Shown here one piece after another: positions 30,711 to 37,738 of a stretch of DNA of 43,279 nucleotides. A model generated the notes under the pieces. It did not search any database, was not told the origin of the DNA, and worked only from the letters and a program-made list of their open reading frames with translations. Made by a program: the position numbers and the translations under genes. The stretch covers positions 1 through 43,279 of the forward strand of contig CANQDL010000005.1 of assembly GCA_947591105.1 (NCBI GenBank), in the 5' to 3' direction. Origin of the DNA: an uncultured Oscillospiraceae bacterium (lineage in GTDB: Bacteria; Bacillota; Clostridia; Oscillospirales; Oscillospiraceae). Position 1 is the first letter of the stretch. The number at the start of each line of letters is the position of its first letter.

Positions 30711-30835
30711 GTCGGAATGACAAAGGCGGGCCGCAAGGTGATAGCAGCACCTCACGGCCCTATGCAGGAGCTAGTCCCTCCTACACAGCAATGAATGCGC
30801 CCAAGGTTCATTATACCTGTTCCCTTGGCTTTTTA
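30711..30835 (+). ncRNA. Candidate structured RNA, 3 hairpins plus possible pseudoknot
   Basis: Downstream of a strong promoter there is no ORF with a ribosome site, but dense secondary structure. Hairpin 1: GGGCCG (30728-30733) with CGGCCC (30755-30760), inner GGTG/CACC. Hairpin 2: AGGAG (30766-30770) with CTCCT (30778-30782). Hairpin 3: AATGAA (30790-30795) with TTCATT (30807-30812). CCAAGG in its loop (30801-30806) can pair with CCTTGG (30823-30828), followed by CTTTTTA, which gives either a pseudoknot or an alternative terminator. It is also folded on the minus strand and has a promoter there. It could be a regulatory RNA, a leader of the secreted-protein operon or a palindromic mobile repeat. 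I cannot name a family. Confidence 0.45.
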
Positions 30836-30838
30836 CAA
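30810..30838 (-). promoter_or_regulatory. Opposing promoter reading the same RNA region
   Basis: On the minus strand TTGTAA (30838-30833), 17-base spacer, TATAAT (30815-30810). A transcript from here would end at the hairpin 30728-30760 followed by GCCTTTG. Confidence 0.5.
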
Positions 30839-30839
30839 G

Positions 30840-31052
30840 GGCGGGTTGTGCGGCTTTGTGTTGTGTTGTGCGCGGTGTGGGGTATTGCCCTGCGCCGCCT
30901 TTGTTGTTTCGGCGGGAAAGTTCACGGGGCAGGGCGAGCCCCTGTTCCGTGGGCGAGTACCGTTGAGACAGCGCAGCGCAACACCGCCGGGATAGATGCG
31001 TTTCCTTTCTGACGGTGGCTGTAGATTTAGATCGAGAAAGGAAAATACGAAC
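30840..31052 (+). other. Leader region of the secreted-protein operon
   Basis: A stretch of 213 bases without a credible gene. It holds one strong hairpin around 30922-30950 (CACGGGGCAGGG with CCCCTGTTCCGTG, imperfect) and ends with the ribosome site GAAAGGAA for the gene at 31053. No clear extra promoter was found, so the gene below is probably read from 30676-30704 by read-through of the CTTTTTA site. Confidence 0.4.
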
Positions 31053-32042
31053 ATGAAGAAAAGAATATTGGCCATGCTGCTTGCCCTGTGCATGATCCTG
31101 GCTCTGGGGGCAATTGCCCTCGCGGAGGGGGAGGAACTGGAGGAGCCGGAGGGGCTGCCTGACGGGATGTGGGAAGAGATGTCAGACGAACAGAAAGCGA
31201 AGTATGAAGAATACCTGGAGTTTAAGGAGGCCAAAGACGGACAATCAGGCGAGGCAGGCGAGGCAGGGACAGCGGAGGTAAACGAGTATGGACTGACGGA
31301 CGCCGCTGCCCAGGCGCTGGCCGGCAGGATCAGGGCCCATCTGCGGGAGGATTATCTGAACGTCTACGGCGTCGCCGCGGCGGATTTTTCCTGGGCGGAG
31401 GTGCCGGCCGATGTTTGGAACGCCGTGGGGACTGTGCCGGCCATGGCCTATTCGGCGGGACAGAGCTTGACGAGCGCCCCGGAAGAGCTGGGCATGACCC
31501 TTGCGGACGAGTCGCTGGACGCGCTGGCGGGCGCCGTGGGGGCCGCTCTGCGGGAATGGGTGCTCGCGGAGGGCGACGACAGCTTCCAGGCCCTGTGGGG
31601 CTCGCTGACCGATGGACGGACGTTTTCCCAGTTCGTCACGGAGTACGCGGCGTTCCGGCCCGCAAAGGGAGCGGAAGATCCCATTTTTGATGAGGACACG
31701 CAGGAGATCATGTCCAGTATCGCCAGGTCGATCTCCGAGGAATATCTCGTTCCGAATGGGATCGGCGGGGCGGATTTTGCCTGGCCCGCCGATCAGGCCG
31801 CCTGGGATTACTACAATGCCCTGCTGGACAGCATTTATGACGAGATAGCAACAGGCGCAGACAATCCGGTGGATGGATCTCTCGCGCCCGCGTCCCCGGA
31901 CAAGGAGATCATGGACGCGGCCGCCCAGGGGGTCGCGGACTGGCTCTACGCGTTTGAGAGCGTCGCATCCGCATATCTGGATCATTTGTATCCGCTGCTG
32001 AAAGACGCCCAGTATATCATGGACAACGTGACCGTTGCGTAA
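31053..32042 (+). CDS. Secreted protein of unknown function with an internal duplication
   Basis: A 329-residue exported protein. The Sec signal peptide is MKKRILAMLLALCMILALGA with cleavage after ALA. The mature part is very acidic and has no transmembrane anchor, sortase motif or cysteines. After a spacer (about 25-85) a segment of about 110 residues occurs twice: HLREDYLNVYGVAAADFSWA (about 113-132) matches SISEEYLVPNGIGGADFAWP (about 231-250), and both are followed by a helical half. I know no family. The frame is open upstream to 30996, but GAAAGGAA and the signal peptide fix the start at 31053. It is followed at 43 bases by another secreted protein with a similar signal peptide. Confidence 0.75.
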   Translation: MKKRILAMLLALCMILALGAIALAEGEELEEPEGLPDGMWEEMSDEQKAKYEEYLEFKEAKDGQSGEAGEAGTAEVNEYGLTDAAAQALAGRIRAHLREDYLNVYGVAAADFSWAEVPADVWNAVGTVPAMAYSAGQSLTSAPEELGMTLADESLDALAGAVGAALREWVLAEGDDSFQALWGSLTDGRTFSQFVTEYAAFRPAKGAEDPIFDEDTQEIMSSIARSISEEYLVPNGIGGADFAWPADQAAWDYYNALLDSIYDEIATGADNPVDGSLAPASPDKEIMDAAAQGVADWLYAFESVASAYLDHLYPLLKDAQYIMDNVTVA

Positions 32043-32085
32043 GACGGGGCTTTGGCGCCCGCAAAATGGAAAGGAAAGTACGGAT

Positions 32086-33717
32086 ATGAAAAAACTGTTG
32101 GCGCTTCTCCTGGCCCTGTGCATGAGCCTGTCCCTGGGGGCCGGGGCTCTGGCGGAGGGAGAAGAGGACGGCACGATCTGGTTCGCCACGGAGGACGGGC
32201 AGACCAAATTTGCGTCGGAGACGCCCGCGTCCGTGACTATGACCGCCACGGCGCCCCAGGACGGCACATACCTCATCACCACCATGCCCAAGGGGCCGGA
32301 CGGCGGGAAGGAGGGATTCTCCGTCACCTCGGAGGATCAGGCCCTCGCCTTTCTGGCGGAACAGGAGCCGCAGGATCTGTGGAACGGCGGCTACTGGACC
32401 GTGGAGCTGACCGCCGGGGACTACGCCGTCACCGCGGAGAACGTCACCTCCATGCGCATGAGCCTGTTTCTGGTGGACGATACCGGTATGCCCGACGACA
32501 TCCCGCCCGCCGCAGAGCGGGTCAGCGCCCGCTTCTGGTTCACAGAGGACGGCAAGCGCACCTCCCGCTTCCGGGCGGAGGAGCCCTCCGCCGCCGCCAT
32601 GACCGCCACGGTGGAGCAGGACGGGCTCTACCTGGTGACGGTGGACGCCGAGGGGAGCGAGGCGCTGTCGCTGACCGTGGACGGCGACGCCTTTGCCTTC
32701 ATGGGCCAGCTGCAGCCGGCGGCCTCTGACGACGGGGAAGTGTACCAGATCCAGAAAACGGCTCTCGTGGAGCTGACCGCCGGGGAGTATACCCTCCAGA
32801 TCGAAAACGGCACCTCCTGCAGCGTGGATGTGGAGCTGACCCACCCCCTGGACGCTTTGGACGGCGTCATCGGCGAGGGGCTTTACGTCTGCCAGCTGGA
32901 CGAGGCCGCGACGGTGAGCTACACGGTCATGGGCGTGGGCGCGGAGGCGGACTTTTACGCCGGCCCGGCCGATTCGCTGTCCGAGGCCGGAAGCGTGTGG
33001 GCCCATAAGAAAAACAGCGACCAGGCGGTGGTGACGTTTGAGCCGGGCCCGGCGGTCATCGACTTTGAGGGCGGCTATGTGACCAGCGCGCTGGTGGGGG
33101 CGTCGGAGGGCGCGCACGCCGCCCTGTCCGCGGAGCCCATCGCGTTTGACGTAGACCCCTTGAATATGGACGAAAACGGGGCCGTCCTTGGTACGGCCAG
33201 CGTCCCGGCGGACGGGTATTACCTCTTTGCCGCGTCCCTCTCGTCGATGGACGAGGCCGCCGAGTTCACCTTCAGCACCGACCTGCCCATCCAGACGGAC
33301 GGGGCCGCGATCGCCTTCGACGCGCTCCCGACCGGCGTCCTTCGCAAGAACATCGGCGCGGCGGTGGAGCTGGCCGCGGGGGACTATACCGTGGCCGTGG
33401 GCAGCGCCTATTACGACGCCAAGCTCATCCCCCCGCAGACGGTGGACTCTCTGGAGGGAGCGTTTGCCCCGGGCAGCGCGTATGTGTGTACGCTGGCGGA
33501 GCCGGTAACGGTGAGCTTTACCATGGATGCCGTCGACGCAAGGGAGATCCATTTCTACGGCGGGGACGCCGGCGCGCTTCTCCAGGATCTGGCCCCGGCG
33601 CTGGACGCCCAGGCGGGCCAGGACGTGACCTTTATGGTGGATTTCCCCGCGGGGGTCGCGGTCATTGACGTGAGCAGCGACCTTGTCAGCGGCTCCGTCA
33701 CCGGTACGGTGTCCTGA
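32086..33717 (+). CDS. Secreted beta-rich repeat protein of unknown function
   Basis: A 543-residue exported protein with signal peptide MKKLLALLLALCMSLSLGAG and cleavage after ALA. The mature part is acidic, predicted beta-rich and built from about five related modules of roughly 100-125 residues. Recurrent elements are MTATxxQDGxYLxT, VELTAGDYxVxxEN and LYVCxLxExxTVSxTM. Such repeats resemble bacterial pre-peptidase or carbohydrate-binding-like sandwich domains, but no active-site motif is visible. No wall anchor is present. Ribosome site GAAAGGAAAG and the signal peptide set the start. It is probably co-transcribed with 31053-32042 and ends at a terminator. Confidence 0.75.
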   Translation: MKKLLALLLALCMSLSLGAGALAEGEEDGTIWFATEDGQTKFASETPASVTMTATAPQDGTYLITTMPKGPDGGKEGFSVTSEDQALAFLAEQEPQDLWNGGYWTVELTAGDYAVTAENVTSMRMSLFLVDDTGMPDDIPPAAERVSARFWFTEDGKRTSRFRAEEPSAAAMTATVEQDGLYLVTVDAEGSEALSLTVDGDAFAFMGQLQPAASDDGEVYQIQKTALVELTAGEYTLQIENGTSCSVDVELTHPLDALDGVIGEGLYVCQLDEAATVSYTVMGVGAEADFYAGPADSLSEAGSVWAHKKNSDQAVVTFEPGPAVIDFEGGYVTSALVGASEGAHAALSAEPIAFDVDPLNMDENGAVLGTASVPADGYYLFAASLSSMDEAAEFTFSTDLPIQTDGAAIAFDALPTGVLRKNIGAAVELAAGDYTVAVGSAYYDAKLIPPQTVDSLEGAFAPGSAYVCTLAEPVTVSFTMDAVDAREIHFYGGDAGALLQDLAPALDAQAGQDVTFMVDFPAGVAVIDVSSDLVSGSVTGTVS

Positions 33718-33744
33718 CCTGGATCTGCGATTTGTACGCCATGG

Positions 33745-33784
33745 GAGGCGTGACAGCCAGCTGTGCTGTCACGCCTCTCTTTTC
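33745..33784 (+). terminator. Terminator of the secreted-protein operon
   Basis: Perfect 12-pair stem (GAGGCGTGACAG with CTGTCACGCCTC), 9-base loop, then TCTTTTC. Confidence 0.9.
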
Positions 33785-33798
33785 CTATAGATGCGTAC

Positions 33799-33853
33799 TT
33801 GACAAACGGCTGGGATATGATATAATCGAACCATATTTAGGAATTATTCCTAA
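33799..33853 (+). promoter_or_regulatory. Promoter with perfect palindrome upstream of rubrerythrin
   Basis: TTGACA (33799-33804), 16-base spacer, TATAAT (33821-33826). Around the start point lies TTAGGAAT-T-ATTCCTAA (33837-33853), an 8-1-8 perfect inverted repeat. Its outline TTAxxAATxATTxxTAA recalls Fur/PerR-type boxes; PerR control of reverse rubrerythrin is known in Clostridium. The regulator here is inferred. Confidence 0.75.
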
Positions 33854-33877
33854 TAACTATCAGGAGGTACATACGAT

Positions 33878-34423
33878 ATGGCAAAATGGGTTTGCACGGT
33901 CTGCGGTTACGTTCATGAGGGGGATCAGCCCCCCGAGTCCTGCCCGGTCTGCAAGCAGCCGGCGGAGAAGTTCGTCAAGCAGGAAGAGGAAATGACCTGG
34001 GCCGCCGAGCACGTGGTGGGCGTTGCCAAGGGCGTGGACGAGGAGATTCTGGAGGGTCTGCGCGCCAACTTCAACGGCGAGTGCTGCGAGGTGGGCATGT
34101 ATCTGGCGATGGCCCGCGTGGCGCACCGGGAGGGCTATCCCGAGATCGGCCTGTACTGGGAGAAGGCCGCCTGGGAGGAGGCCGAGCACGCGGCTAAGTT
34201 CGCCGAGCTGCTGGGCGAGGTGGTCACCGATTCCACCGAGAAGAACCTGAAGATGCGCGTGGAGGCCGAGAACGGCGCCACCGCCGGCAAGTTCGAGCTG
34301 GCCAAGAAGGCCAAGGCCCTGAACCTGGACGCGATCCACGACACCGTCCATGAGATGGCCCGGGACGAGGCCCGACACGGAAAGGCATTTGAGGGGTTAC
34401 TCAAGCGCTACTTCGGTAAGTGA
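33878..34423 (+). CDS. Reverse rubrerythrin (rubredoxin domain first)
   Basis: A 181-residue non-haem iron peroxidase that reduces hydrogen peroxide in anaerobes. The rubredoxin iron centre is at the N-terminus ([10 protein letters not shown] and CPVCKQ; Cys6, 9, 22, 25), and the four-helix ferritin-like domain follows with diiron ligands in [30 protein letters not shown] and [11 protein letters not shown]. This order is the reverse of classical rubrerythrin and matches the clostridial revRbr proteins. CAGGAGG precedes the ATG. A palindrome at the promoter suggests control by a peroxide- or metal-sensing repressor. It is the first of three genes that pass electrons to peroxide or oxygen. Confidence 0.93.
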   Translation: MAKWVCTVCGYVHEGDQPPESCPVCKQPAEKFVKQEEEMTWAAEHVVGVAKGVDEEILEGLRANFNGECCEVGMYLAMARVAHREGYPEIGLYWEKAAWEEAEHAAKFAELLGEVVTDSTEKNLKMRVEAENGATAGKFELAKKAKALNLDAIHDTVHEMARDEARHGKAFEGLLKRYFGK

Positions 34424-34435
34424 GAGGGAAGAGAT

Positions 34436-34591
34436 ATGGCGAAATATGTCTGCCCCTGCGGGTATGAGTACGACCCGGCCAAGGGCGATCCCGAGCACGG
34501 CATAGCTCCCGGCACCGCCTGGGAGGATCTGCCCGCCGACTGGGAGTGCCCCATCTGCGGCCTGAGCAAGGATTCCTTCGAGCAAGCGTGA
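34436..34591 (+). CDS. Rubredoxin with a shortened first cysteine knuckle
   Basis: A 51-residue electron carrier. The sequence follows rubredoxin throughout ([38 protein letters not shown]). The second iron-binding knuckle is normal, CPICG (C-x2-C). The first reads VCPCGY, that is Cys6-Pro-Cys8, one residue shorter than the usual C-x2-C; the reading frame is intact, so this is not a frameshift. Start ATG 34436 comes 12 bases after the rubrerythrin stop with GAGGGAAGAG as ribosome site. It likely carries electrons between the Hrb-like protein and reverse rubrerythrin. Confidence 0.92.
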   Translation: MAKYVCPCGYEYDPAKGDPEHGIAPGTAWEDLPADWECPICGLSKDSFEQA

Positions 34592-34599
34592 CAACGGAA

Positions 34600-34628
34600 A
34601 GAGAGGACAGCGCCCCGCTGTCCTCTCT
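34600..34628 (+). terminator. Hairpin after rubredoxin
   Basis: Perfect 12-pair stem (AGAGAGGACAGC with GCTGTCCTCTCT), 5-base loop, then TGTT. The weak T-tract suggests partial termination before the next gene. Confidence 0.65.
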
Positions 34629-34674
34629 TGTTCCACAAAAATGTGCGGCGTACGAGCGCCGGGAAGGAGAACGT

Positions 34675-35409
34675 ATGAACAAAAAAGCCATGTATAAGCT
34701 GTCCTACGGCCTGTATCTGCTCACCGCCAGAGAGGGGGAGCGGGACAACGGCTGTATCGTCAACACCGCTGTACAGGTGGCCAACAACCCGGCGCGGATC
34801 TCCGTGGCGGTCATCAAGGAAAACCTCACCTGCGACATGATCGTGAATACGGGCCGCTGCTGCCTGTCCGTGCTCACCCAAGACGCGCCCTTCTCCCTGT
34901 TTGAGCGCTTTGGGATGCAGTCGGGCCGGACGGCGGACAAGTTCGCGGACATGGACGGGGTGGCCCGGAGCGAGAGCGGGCTGTGCTATCTCACCAAGCA
35001 CGCCAACGCCTATCTGGCGCTGGAGGTGACGGCCAGCTATGATCTGGGCAGCCACATGCTCTTCATCTGCCAGGCGGCGGAGGGAGAGGTGCTGTCCGAC
35101 GAGCCCAGCTGCACCTACGCCTACTACCAGTCGGTCATCAAAAACAGCGCCGCCGCTCCGACGCCGAAAAAGGGCTGGCGCTGCACGGTGTGCGGCTATG
35201 TCTACGAGGGGGAGAATCTGCCCCCGGACTTTGTGTGCCCTCTGTGCAAGCACGGGCCAGAGGACTTTGAACCCATCGGCGGCGAGGCGCCGGCGCCGCA
35301 GCCGGTCAAGTGGGTCTGCTCCGTGTGCGGGTATGTGCACGAGGGCCCCGAGCCCCCGGAGGAGTGCCCGGTGTGCGGCCTGGGCAAGGACGTATTTGAG
35401 CGGGCATAA
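34675..35409 (+). CDS. Flavin reductase-like protein with two C-terminal rubredoxin domains (Hrb-like)
   Basis: A 244-residue flavoprotein. Residues 1-155 form a flavin-reductase split-barrel domain (YGLYLLTAREGERDNGCIVN, VANNPARISVAVIKENLTCD). Two short rubredoxin modules follow: CTVCGYVYEG/CPLCKHG (about 168-200) and [17 protein letters not shown] (about 212-242). High-molecular-weight rubredoxin (Hrb) of acetogens has one rubredoxin after a flavin domain and feeds electrons from NADH to flavodiiron oxygen reductase; here the rubredoxin is doubled. Neighbours support an oxygen and peroxide defence role. The start is fixed by GGAAGGAG eight bases before ATG 34675. Confidence 0.9.
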   Translation: MNKKAMYKLSYGLYLLTAREGERDNGCIVNTAVQVANNPARISVAVIKENLTCDMIVNTGRCCLSVLTQDAPFSLFERFGMQSGRTADKFADMDGVARSESGLCYLTKHANAYLALEVTASYDLGSHMLFICQAAEGEVLSDEPSCTYAYYQSVIKNSAAAPTPKKGWRCTVCGYVYEGENLPPDFVCPLCKHGPEDFEPIGGEAPAPQPVKWVCSVCGYVHEGPEPPEECPVCGLGKDVFERA

Positions 35410-35428
35410 GGCCGCCGGAACAAGTGCA

Positions 35429-35464
35429 AACCGCGCCCTTTCAGGAAGAAAGGGCGCGGTTTTT
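35429..35464 (+). terminator. Terminator of the oxidative-defence operon
   Basis: Perfect 14-pair stem (AACCGCGCCCTTTC with its complement), 5-base loop, then TTT. It lies between convergent genes. Confidence 0.9.
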
Positions 35465-35481
35465 GGGTCTTATAAGGCCGT

Positions 35482-36210
35482 TCACTTCACCCGGGCGCGG
35501 AGCTCCCGGAGGGTGACGGCGTAGGCGTCCTGCTCGTGGGGCAGCACGGGAAGCTGCTCCGGCAGATCCCAGCCCTTGGCCCCGGCCAGACGGCGGATGA
35601 CAAGGTCGATGAAGGCGGGGTTTTTCACCAGCACCGGGCCGGTGATGTGGGTGGCGAATATGTTCCCGTCCACATAGCCCTCCGGGCCCAGCTGGCTCTC
35701 GTTTCCAAGGCCCAGCAGCAGCCGGGAAAACAGGGGCGTTTTCACCCCCTGGGTGAGGGAGCACTTGTTCATAAAGCCCACCACGGGGGTCGGCAGCAGC
35801 TCTGTCTGGGCGATCACGTCCCCGGGATTGCGCTGGTCGGTCTCCCGGGTGGTATAGTCCCCCAGACCGAGAGCGGGGTACTCCCGGCCGGCCGCGTCGG
35901 TGACGCTCCGGCCCAGGATCTCCATGGCGCTGCCGGTGAAGAGGATCACCGCGCCCCGATCCGCGGCCTGGCGCAGGGCGTCGCCCTGGCCGGACAGGCG
36001 CTCCAGCACGAACTTTTGCATACGCTCCATGCCCGCGCCCATATAGATGAGGTCTGCCCCCTCAAAGCTGGGCCGGTCGTCCCCGTGCAGGGCGCGCACC
36101 GTCACCGACGCGCCCAGCGCCTGCAGATGCCGGCGCAGCACGGCCAGGTTGGCGTACTCCCCGTACAGGTTCATGATGTCCGGATAGAGATGCAGAATGG
36201 TCAGTTCCAT
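35482..36210 (-). CDS. gatD: GatD-like glutamine amidotransferase, lipid II amidation, nucleophile missing
   Basis: Partner of MurT; the MurT/GatD pair amidates glutamate in lipid II, GatD releasing ammonia from glutamine. The 242-residue protein follows the GatD fold (LTILHLYPDIMNLYGEYANL, DLIYMGAG, VGFMNK, FATHITGPVLVKNP with His188). At the nucleophile elbow, where the family has CGGYQ, residues 91-100 read FTGSAMEILG: no cysteine is present. The only Cys (150) is elsewhere. Either the protein is inactive and acts as a structural or ammonia-using partner, or another residue serves. It starts one base after the murT stop, so they are coupled. Confidence 0.85.
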   Translation of the reverse strand: MELTILHLYPDIMNLYGEYANLAVLRRHLQALGASVTVRALHGDDRPSFEGADLIYMGAGMERMQKFVLERLSGQGDALRQAADRGAVILFTGSAMEILGRSVTDAAGREYPALGLGDYTTRETDQRNPGDVIAQTELLPTPVVGFMNKCSLTQGVKTPLFSRLLLGLGNESQLGPEGYVDGNIFATHITGPVLVKNPAFIDLVIRRLAGAKGWDLPEQLPVLPHEQDAYAVTLRELRARVK

Positions 36211-36211
36211 G

Positions 36212-37567
36212 TCAGTCGCCTCCTTGCTCCAGCTGCACCAGGTTCAGCAGCTTGTCCCTGTCGGAGAAGCAGGTCATCACGTACAGGGGCAGATCCCCGC
36301 TGGCCTTCAGTTCCTCCACCGCCTGGGGGATGCTCTGGCGGAACTGGAGCCTGTCGGGACTCACCTGGGTGTAGTCAAAACGCAGGGCCAGGTCGTTCTC
36401 ATAGGTGCCGCACAGCCAGATGCGCCGCACGTGGGGCGCATTGAGCCGGTCGAAGTCGATGTCCCACAGCCAGCTGGTCTCCCCGGTGAAGTACCGGCGG
36501 CTCACCGCGTCCACGATGATCATCACCTCGCAGGGCTCGTCCAGGGACTGGATGTAGCCCAGATTCGTGTCGTAGGCCACGGAATTTTCGTGCTTGGATA
36601 TGAGAAGCGCGCCCCTGTGCGCGCCCAGGGTGAACCGGACGATCCGGCCGTTTTTCAGCATATAGTTGTTCAGCACCTGGGCCATGGTCTGGGGGGAGAC
36701 CCCGGCCAGGGAGCACACCGACCAGGCGGCCAGGATGTTGTAGATGTTGTAGATACTGCGGAAGGCGAGATGGATCTGGGTCTGGCCGTTGATGGTGAGC
36801 TGGCCCTGCTCCAGATCCAGGGCGGTGCCGGCAAAATCGGGGGCGGGCCGGCTGTAGCCGCAGACGGTGCATCTGTAGTGGCCGATGTGGGCGAAGTGGT
36901 AGCAGGAATACTCCATCCGGCCCTGGCAGAGGGGGCAGCGGGCGCCGTCGTCGTATATGCCCTGGTGCTCCTTCGTGCTGGAGGGGTTCTCCTCCAGGCC
37001 GAACCACTTTACTTTTTCCGGATCATGGCCCTGGGCAAAGCTGGCGACCAGCGGGTCGTCCCCATTGAGGATCAGGGTGGTCTCCGGGTGGATGGAGGGG
37101 AGGATGGCGTCGTATACCCACTGCTGGTGGCCGTTGCGGGTCAGCTGATCCCGGTACAGGTTGGTGATCACGTAATGGGTGGGATGGAACCAGCGGAAGG
37201 TGAATTTGGCATACCGCTCGTCGCTCTCCAGCAGCAGCACGTCCCCCCGCACCCGGCCGGTGAGGGAGCAGTTATACAGCAGCAGCGCCGTCACGCCCTC
37301 GATCTGGTTGGAGCCCTCTTTGTTGTATACCACCTGCCGGCCGTCGGCGGCGAGCATGGCGGCGATCATCTCCACGGAGGAGGTCTTGCCGTTGCTGCCG
37401 GTGACGGCGATCACCTGCTCCGGCATATGCACGTACTGCAAAAAGGACGGGCAGAGCCGCAGCGCCAGCTCCCCGGGAAAGGTGGTGGCCTTGTGCCGGG
37501 TCAGCTTCAGCACCGGACGGCACAGCTTGCCCGCCCACAGCGCGATGTAAAATCTCAATTTACCCAT
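36212..37567 (-). CDS. murT: Lipid II isoglutaminyl synthase subunit MurT
   Basis: Mur-ligase-family ATPase that activates the D-glutamate carboxylate of lipid II. The 451-residue protein has the ATP loop VIAVTGSNGKTSSVEM, the LLLESDERYAKF acidic block, NGDDPL, and the four-cysteine zinc ribbon specific for MurT (CPLCQG and CTVCGYSRP). The C-terminal DUF1727-type domain begins after IYNIYNILAAWSVC. A short hydrophobic start (LRFYIALWAGKL) may touch the membrane. A clear promoter lies at 37644-37672. Downstream gatD is adjacent. Confidence 0.95.
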   Translation of the reverse strand: MGKLRFYIALWAGKLCRPVLKLTRHKATTFPGELALRLCPSFLQYVHMPEQVIAVTGSNGKTSSVEMIAAMLAADGRQVVYNKEGSNQIEGVTALLLYNCSLTGRVRGDVLLLESDERYAKFTFRWFHPTHYVITNLYRDQLTRNGHQQWVYDAILPSIHPETTLILNGDDPLVASFAQGHDPEKVKWFGLEENPSSTKEHQGIYDDGARCPLCQGRMEYSCYHFAHIGHYRCTVCGYSRPAPDFAGTALDLEQGQLTINGQTQIHLAFRSIYNIYNILAAWSVCSLAGVSPQTMAQVLNNYMLKNGRIVRFTLGAHRGALLISKHENSVAYDTNLGYIQSLDEPCEVMIIVDAVSRRYFTGETSWLWDIDFDRLNAPHVRRIWLCGTYENDLALRFDYTQVSPDRLQFRQSIPQAVEELKASGDLPLYVMTCFSDRDKLLNLVQLEQGGD

Positions 37568-37643
37568 CTGGTGTACCCTATGCTTCCTCGCCTGGCGGCG
37601 TTTTATCTATCATATCCATTTCGCGGTATTATGACAACAAAAA

Positions 37644-37672
37644 AGTATAATACAGCGCCGATGTAAAGTCAA
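37644..37672 (-). promoter_or_regulatory. Promoter of murT-gatD
   Basis: Minus strand TTGACT (37672-37667), 17-base spacer, TATACT (37649-37644). Confidence 0.8.
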
Positions 37673-37688
37673 ACCATTTTGCAGGCGC

Positions 37689-37723
37689 AAAAAGCCGGGG
37701 CGCGGACAGGCCGCGTCCCGGCT
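37689..37723 (-). terminator. Terminator of the DUF4015 gene
   Basis: Minus-strand stem AGCCGGGACGCGG with CCGCGCCCCGGCT (one mismatch) and a 5-base loop, followed by TTTTT. Confidence 0.85.
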
Positions 37724-37738
37724 GGGGGAAGGTTTTTG

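Noticed and set aside
30728-30812. SRP RNA or tRNA in the folded intergenic region
   Set aside because: No SRP tip motif (GGAAGGAAGCAGC) and no tRNA cloverleaf or T-arm consensus.
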